NCBI GenBank assembly: GCA_013398955.1
Contig: VWPU01012117.1
Coordinates: forward strand, 1 to 64,000
Source of the DNA: Callaeas wilsoni
Taxonomy: Eukaryota > Chordata > Aves > Passeriformes > Callaeidae
DNA length: 64,000 nucleotides
Reading direction: 5' to 3'
Within the stretch, counting starts at the first letter, position 1. The number at the start of each line of letters is the position of its first letter. The notes beneath the pieces are model-generated. The model had not been told where the DNA came from. It worked only from the letters and a program-made list of their open reading frames with translations, and searched no databases. The position numbers were made by a program, and so were the translations under genes. Below, in pieces: positions 57,059 to 64,000 of the stretch.

Positions 57059-57258
57059 CCTCTGCACCTTATTCTGCCCTTTTCTGCTGATGTTGAGGCA
57101 ATACTGATTCTCGAGCCAATACACAAAGCTAATAAAGTTAAGTTCTAACATCAATGCCATAGTTATGCTCACCTGAAAAAATTAAACAAATTGTTCAGGT
57201 CACAGCCCCACTGGGGCAACAGGAGATCAGCCAAGGACATGGATGGTGCCAGCTCCCT
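57059..57258 (-). CDS. Possible upstream exon(s), two overlapping models
   Basis: 57258-57173 reads RELAPSMSLADLLLPQWGCD then LNNLFNFF and ends at the good donor CAG|GTGAGC; it resembles the first helices of an RGS box (SL..LL....GL..F..F). Alternatively the same TTTAATTTTTTCAG is an acceptor for 57172-57059, reading VSITMALMLELNFISFVYWL then ENQYCLNISRK, with donor AGG|GTAATT. Both cannot be used in one transcript as adjacent exons. Confidence 0.25.
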
Positions 57259-58927
57259 CTGAAGTCAGCATGAGGTCTTACTATAACCATTTTTATCAAA
57301 GCATCAGCCAGAGGGAAAAAACCAAATGCAGTCAGAGGAAAGAGGAGCATTCTAGGTACTGGCACTGCCTCCTTTTGTTTATGCCCAATTCTGCTGTGAT
57401 AGACAAGGAATATTTGTCTTTTGTTGAACATGTTAGTCTAATTTTTCAATTGCATTTCTGCTGTTCACAAGTGGGAGATCAAAAATCTGGTTTTCAGCTT
57501 AAAACATTTTCCAGGCTTATTTGCTATGAAACCCTAAGTTCTTTATAAAATACAAGGGGTTTTGTGTCTACGCTAATTTATAAACAACTAGAGAAGCTCT
57601 GGGGTTTTATACTACAACAGAATAAGATATGGCACGGACTAAACAACAATGACCTTCTCTAACACCATCAAAATGCAGTAGAGCTTTCAGACAAAGAAAA
57701 CTCCTGTTTGCAGAATGAATTTTTAAATAGCAAGCAATTTTCTTCCAGAAAATCCCCCTTCCCAGTTTCATACAGGAAACCACAAGGATTTTAAGCAGGG
57801 CATTAACTGAGACTATACATTGCAGTTGCTTTCCTACTTAGTGTGATCTACTGGCTTCCCTTAATATTTGAACTGGAACAAAGAGAAGTCTGTCAAAACT
57901 TTTAATTCCTTAATTTGCATATCTGAGCTAATGAATGAGATTTTCAAAAGGCAAAAACTGGTTCAGAGAAGAGTAGAACCTAGTTATTTATATGCTTTTG
58001 GGAAAGGGAAACGTATAACATTAATGCACAGCTATAAGTTCATAAAATTATAAAATCTATACATGAGTGTAGCCTCATAGGACCATTCATTTCGATTTTT
58101 GGACATTAACAGCTCTGCTAAGTGTTGATTTTCAGAGGACCATGTGGGGAAGTTTCTTTCAAATGACCAGATTCTGATCTGCTTGTGAAATATTCTAGTA
58201 CAGTTGCTAACAGACATAAGCAATTAATTTTTCTACAGCTTTACTTCATTTGTAGTCAGAATTAAACTGTTCCCTTCCTTGGGAAGGATGGCCTCTCTTT
58301 TCTGACACTGCCACTCAAACTGCTTGTGGCAAAGCTCCAGCTCCTCACAGGTTCCCTGTTTAATACCTGTCACTGCCTCAAAGATTCAGCTCCACTCCAA
58401 TTTAGCTCTACTGCCTTCATGTCTACATATTATCTGAACTTTCTCTTAAAAATCCTTAAAAATAGTCAAGCCCTACATCTGATGGTAAGATTACATCAGT
58501 ATTTTGCTTTCACTTAAAACAGCAGAACAAAAGGGAAAAGGCCACAAAGCCCAACACACCATCAGGAATTAAATGGACAGAGAACTTTCATCTGAAAGGA
58601 AGCAAATGAAAAACATCTTTTCCAGCTTTCAAGAATACCTGACAACCCGGTAACTTTTCAAATCACGAGGTTCCTGCTAGGTTCCCATGAAGGCTTTTTA
58701 ATATTGCAAAATAATAAACCAAACATTGTAGTTATACCCCCCCAGGTGAAATCCTCACTGTGTCCCTCAGTGCACCTCAGAGCGGCTGGTATGTTCTGCT
58801 GCTGGTGATGCAAGGCCAGTGAGATACAGGGCACACCAGTCCTTATCCTGGACTCTATGGGAAGGCTGCCTAACTTGCCCTCGCAGATTAGTTTTGTTTT
58901 GATTCTCCCGGGGCCAAAACCGCATAC

Positions 58928-59018
58928 CTCTGATTGTGTTTGTCAGTGTGGCATCCACAGATCTAGCCCGGATCCAAACCAACCGTGCGAGTGCGTTTGC
59001 CATTTGATGTGGTTGCCC
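58928..59018 (-). CDS. Possible further upstream exon
   Basis: Acceptor CTTTGCTTTAATTCTCAAG, donor GAG|GTATGC. It reads GQPHQMANALARLVWIRARS then VDATLTNTIR, ending one base into a codon, the phase used by the confirmed exons. Unusually CpG-rich for its surroundings. Not recognised. Confidence 0.25.
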
Positions 59019-62000
59019 CTTGAGAATTAAAGCAAAGCTCTGAGATGGGGTTCCAAGCAACCCCCTTCCAAAGCTCGCTGGTTTGCTGACTGTGGCAGAA
59101 GGCTGCCCTGGAGGGGTCTGCAGAAGGACCTAATGCAGACTGCAGCACCAAAACAAACCAGGCTGCCTAATACGGAGTTGGGAAGACAATGCCATTAATA
59201 GCTCCACCTTTGCTGCACTTTCAAAAGTTTTGATTGCATAACCCAAGGGAGAAAAACAGAAAAGGTGCCTGTGATGCAATGCTAACATTTTAACAAGGAG
59301 TCCCCTGAAATGTTCCTCTATCACTTGGTGATAAAAACCACTGATCACAGAAGCACATTAACAGAGAAGAATGGGAGGAACTAGATCAGATCACCTCCTT
59401 TTCTGTACAAGCCATGACTCCCCACTAGATAATTAAGTAAAATCAGAGTAAGATAACCAACAATTCCAAAATTCTTCCAAAATGCTTCAGATTCGACTCA
59501 ACAACCTTGGTTTTCAAAGCCATCAGTTGTCAATCAGTGCCAGGAAGCACTCTGAAATATTCCTGCCATTGACAATATTTGCTCAGAATCACCAGCTACA
59601 GGGCCATGGATGTCTCAATATATGACATGTACTTTAAAAAAAATAACTTAGGCTACATAAATTTAGAGCTACCTGAATGCCCTTCCACTCCAGGGCTTCC
59701 AAAACTATATAGTAAGAGACTGAATTACAGCTATTAATATAACCCCCTTACAATGACGTGAGTGAAATACCAAGCTCATCTCAGTCAGAAACACTGTCCA
59801 TGCTCTTCACTGATAACAGCCAAAACAAAAGTCCCCTTTGAGAGTTACACAGCTCAAAGTTCTGGAGACAGAATGTTCTTGATATAATTTGGAGCTTTGT
59901 TTCTACAGCATTTTGGTCCAACTAAAAAAATATTAGAAAATCCTTGTGAGTAGAGAAGTACTGTGAACATATTTGTCTCATATCCACTAGGAATAAAAAC
60001 AGCCTAGTGGGTGTCCAAATTTTCAAGTCATGGTCTGATTTTCTTGAGAAACATGAGATATGCCCATGCACAAGACAGTGTGGGTTATAGCTGCTCACTT
60101 AACTTTCACCATGCCCTGCCAGTGATATTGGACCTTGGCACTGGAGGAGTCACAATCTCATTTTCCCCTCAAAGAAAGGACTCCAAAGCAGCATTATCTG
60201 AAGAGATCTTTGAGTAGTTTGCTGTCCATACAGCACAACATCCCAAGACACTGAGTGTCAATACACTATAAATTATCCTCCCAGTAGCAGCCTTTCATAT
60301 AAATCTTTCCTTCAAGGGTCCCGCTGGTCTTCTCCCCTTCCCATGTCTGGAATCAGCAGTCAAAGAAAGCACATGTGCACACCTCAGCTCAAGACTACAT
60401 TCCCTGGGTGGCCTCAGAAGTGTCTCTGTGTATTGAGCTAGACAGCACTAGATAAACAATTCTTAACTGGAAAAGAGCTTCAGCAGCTGATTTGGAAGGC
60501 AAAGCAGAATAAATACTATGTCAGTATAAATCCAGCAGTTGTGCCTTTTGCTTTCTGTCCTCCTGCCATTTCTAACTTTGGCTGACAGTGTTTCCTTTGG
60601 GAATCTAGAAAAAACATGCAATTCCCAGCAGCTCCAGCTGCAGTGATGAACTTCCTCTAGGTTAGAGGTGCACAGAACTAAATGTCTGCTTTCCTAAGCC
60701 CAGTGAAAATCCAGAAAAACTTCTTTAGATTTCATTAGTCGATCTTTAGAGGGATTATAGTGAAAATAAAAGTCCACTCCACTGCTTTGTTTATTTGTCA
60801 TAACAAAGGTTCAGACTTGTGAGGACTATTCTTTGCCAGTCAGGAGCCAAAACTCAACAGCAAGAACAGGCATTAGGCTAAGAGTTATAAATGACAATAA
60901 TGTGCTAAGACCCACAGCAAGTTTAAGCCCATTTCTTTTCAGAATTCTAACACAGGATAAACCATTTACTGCTTGAATCTGTAATCTAATCCTTATTTCT
61001 ACTCCTCCATGTCCCAAATCAAGTCTGTCATGTAGATTGACAGACATATTCTACCAGTTTTTGTCATAGTAAGTGCTACTTTATTCCATGAATAATTTTA
61101 CAGTATTACCAATCCTCAATGAAAATCCACAATGTCAAGCTGATATTTCCTGAGCAAGAGTAGTATCCAGTTGCTGCTCTATCCTACCTGTCCATCTCAT
61201 TTTAGAAGCTAAACATGACTAACTTGTTGTGCATGGATAACTTCAAACTATTTTTGTCATTAACTCAGCAAAGAGGACTGAAACAGCCAGCAGCTAAGAG
61301 CTTGTTTCATGTTAGGAGATATTCAAGCCCAGATTTCAAGAAAATCCCCTTTAAAGCACTTTCTACAATGCAGAGGTAGTGTTTATTTTCTTGAACCGTT
61401 ATAGAATCGAGAGACAAGAACAGTAAAATTCTGGAAAACCAAGGAGTAATAGTCTACACTAGGTGGCACTGCTACACACGGCTTCAGTTTCTTTGCTGTG
61501 GGTTCAAATTAATCTTAATTTTGGAACAAATATCTGTATTAAGTTTGAGAGCAGTATTTTGGGGCAGCTTTGGCAAAGAGCAAGGAAGCGTTCTTTGTTC
61601 TCCTGCAATCACAGACAACTTTTGCTATGTAATTATTATCTAGAAACCAACCAGTAGGAGTCTTAATGCTAATGCTGTTCCTGCCTGCAGGAATTCCACA
61701 CCTGCTGTCTAAGCCAGTCCTGCAACAGTCACACGCACAATCAAAGCCACACTTTGCCTTTGCAACACAAACAGGAGCCCAGTCCTGTTCTCTTCCACTT
61801 AAAAACCCCCAACCAACCAACAGCAACAACAAAGGAGTGTTTCACTACATGCATAAAGCTTGATAAAGTTGGTTGTGGTTATCACTATAAAATGTTTGAT
61901 TTGCAGCCAGTAGGCATTAAAATGCAACAATTCCAGACTGTGAACTAAACTTCTCCTAATCGGTGACTGGAGATGGGCAGAGCTGTGAGGATTTGTCCCA

Positions 62001-62962
62001 AAGCAAGCACGACCAACTGAATTTTAGACAGAAGTGTGAACATACCCTGCAGAAATACAGTTTCTGAAAGCAGAATCTGTTATGGCCAAATTCATCTTTC
62101 ATTCTGAGTTTCAGAATTTTAAAAACCACTGTCAAAGAAAGTACTAAGACAGAATTATTGATCCCTATTGACTCATACACCTAGAGAACACTAAATGTTG
62201 GGTCTAATCCAATTCACATGCCTTTAGGAGGTTATATTCCTGTCTTGCTGAGCATCGCAAAACAAAAATTAATTTTTTTTAAAAAAGATCCTACAAGAAA
62301 GGATGGCTTATAGGAAAAAAAAACCCCAAACCAAACCAACCATTTTGTAGAATTCTCACTGTTCTGTGATAAACATTGGCATTTCTTTAAAATCTCCCCA
62401 CAAGTCTTCTCTGATTACAAAGTTGTGCAGAAGTGGAATCTTACTATAAAAATCAATGGCGTTTTTAATTTCAAATAATAATAAAATAGGTATTTTTACT
62501 TAAAGCTATTTTTTTCAGTATAATCAGTCCCAATACAGCAGTATAAATCTTCTTCTTTCAGGCGAATACCTTCATCATCTTTTCCCCAGAAAAAACCAAA
62601 CCCTTAGTCTGTGAATTTTAGTGGGAACTACATGGTACAGTCTCATTCTTTGCTTGATCCAAAACAGGAAAAGAGAAAAAGTAGAACAAGAACTATGATC
62701 TTGGCAACTAAAATGTCTCCTCTGTACTAAAAAACCCTTAAAAGACAGAGTTTGTAATTATCCCTTCTTCAAAACAACTGTTAGCAGACATTACTACACC
62801 ATACATTGATTTGTGGGGTCGTTATCTTTAAATCAAGTTTTAATCAAATTTCGTTATCAGAACAGGAAGCAACAAACTGAAAGCAAACATTCCTGCTCCA
62901 GTCAGCTTTTAATAGTCCTTTGCTTTGGTTTCATTTCAAGTGTCTGACTTTTATTTATCTAG
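59019..62962. other. Stretch without a recognised gene
   Basis: Ordinary AT-rich sequence. I saw no CR1 end, exon pair or simple repeat worth listing. Confidence 0.5.
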
Positions 62963-63156
62963 GAAAGGGGGAAAAAATTCATCATCTTCTGGAAAAAGTG
63001 CAAGATGGAAATGTTGAAATGTATAAACCAGCTCACTGGCAGGTCCTCCTGACAGCAAGGCAAATGGTTCCAAGAGATTGCATCTTTCCTGAAAGGCCAG
63101 AAAGTATCAGGCAGTTCCAAGTTATTGAACATATTCTACCTTGTGACTTCAATTAA
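62963..63156 (+). CDS. Weak exon-like open frame
   Basis: Acceptor GACTTTTATTTATCTAG precedes a frame reading KGEKIHHLLEKVQDGNVEMY then KPAHWQ, continuing to a stop at 63156. A poor donor (CAG|GTCCTC) lies at 63041. Not recognised; could be chance. Confidence 0.15.
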
Positions 63157-63422
63157 AACCATATTAGCTACTACCTTTGAGAACTTGAAAATTAGCACTG
63201 TATGAGAACGCTTGAATATTCAAGCCTGTGATGCTGGGATGGAGTCCAAAAGGACAGAAATAAACTGACAGCATCCTGAAAGCATCCTGCTACAGCATCT
63301 TACTAAACTGCCTAAGACTGGAGGGGTGGTGGGATCATGCTCACTGCAGAGAGGACACCGGTCTTACACCACATGATCTGAGTGCCCTGTTCTCCATGCA
63401 GATGAAACAGGTGTCACTAAGC

Positions 63423-63456
63423 TTTCTTTTTTTTTTTTCTTTTCTTTTTTTTTTTG
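63423..63456 (+). repeat. Poly-T/CT tract
   Basis: Long T-runs broken by single C residues. Confidence 0.9.
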
Positions 63457-64000
63457 GTGGAAGACAGGAAAGAAAACAAAACATGTATATGTTGATCCAG
63501 CCTGGAGGAAAAGCATCCTCAGAGACAGGCTGCTCAGAGGAAGGATGCAGTGCGAATTGGGTGGATCAGTTCAGAACAGGAGCCTTATCCTCAGCCTGTC
63601 TCTATCCAATTCCCAGATGATTGGCAAACACTTCCCAGGGCAGGTACCTGGCATACACTGAGAACTGCAGGGCAGGAATCTGAACCAGAGGAGCTGCTTT
63701 AGCAGACTACAGACACTCAGTCTCAGTTCTGTCCTGAAGCATTTCTAACACAGATAAGAAATGAAACAACCTCGGTAGGTGAGAATAAAAACCTGACACA
63801 TATTAGTTATCAAGCAAGGCTGCCAGCAGAACTGCAAGCAGAGACTTAAAGACAGCCAAATTCAGTGGAGAGGGGCACATGCAGTGGAAGATCTCTCGTT
63901 CAACTGAGAAGCTGCTTCCCTGTCAAAAACCTCAAGAAAATTATTTGTTCCCACAAAATGATTTGAATTTTGACAAGTCAGTATTTTCCCTTATGTATTC
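63457..64000. other. Window end, nothing recognised
   Basis: No exon, repeat end or regulatory motif that I can support. Confidence 0.5.

Noticed and set aside
60826..61047. Minus-strand frame starting VNLHDRLDLGHGG, considered as an exon of the minus-strand gene
   Set aside because: The acceptors and donors around it are poor, and the hydrophobic end looks like chance translation of AT-rich DNA.
16751..64000. EMP2, the next gene expected after TEKT5 in the human order
   Set aside because: I looked for the EMP2 N-terminal and membrane-helix sequences on the + strand and found none; it probably lies beyond the window.

Overview
The window is vertebrate nuclear DNA, almost certainly from a bird. 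Genes are split by GT-AG introns into small exons. There are several short remnants that look like avian CR1 LINEs. The order TVP23A (+) then NUBP1 (-), tail to tail, matches the conserved block known in human as TEKT5-NUBP1-TVP23A-CIITA on 16p13. Low repeat density and short GC-rich minisatellites fit a bird genome. The species cannot be named from the sequence.

Region 1 (1-9.3 kb, +): TVP23A, a Golgi/trans-Golgi multi-pass membrane protein. All exons except the one holding the start codon are present and intact, with a polyadenylation signal at 9242. Region 2 (10.1-15.6 kb, -): complete NUBP1, a cytosolic Fe-S scaffold P-loop ATPase. Its 11 coding exons sum to 966 bases (321 aa) without a frame error. 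The NUBP1 start lies in a CpG island, and a 41-bp then 62-bp GC-rich minisatellite (15.74-16.34 kb, with one N) begins about 115 bases upstream of the ATG.

Region 3 (16.8-43.6 kb): mostly AT-rich intergenic DNA, with several exon-like islands on the + strand. One (28956-29101) is a recognisable but frameshifted tektin exon, placed and oriented where TEKT5 should be, so I read it as a relic of TEKT5. Others (18358-18477, 26282-26455, 28220-28356, 29858-29947) have strong splice sites and protein-like reading frames that I could not assign. Two of them join in frame.

Region 4 (43.6-59 kb, -): five exon-like segments (52298-52387, 49992-50111, 48019-48117, 45377-45526, 43655-43890) join in one reading frame, all in the same splice phase. 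They encode a 230-residue C-terminal part of a protein I cannot name with certainty; one exon resembles the last helices of an RGS box. A 20-bp minisatellite (46.2-47.1 kb) lies inside one of its introns. Further possible upstream exons lie at 55.2, 57.2 and 58.9 kb. From 59 to 64 kb I see little beyond one weak + strand exon-like segment. No tRNA, rRNA, CRISPR or full-length mobile element was seen.

Functionally only the first two genes are firm: a membrane-trafficking protein and an Fe-S assembly factor that are linked by conserved order, not by a shared pathway. The unassigned genes of regions 3 and 4 are the least described part of the window.
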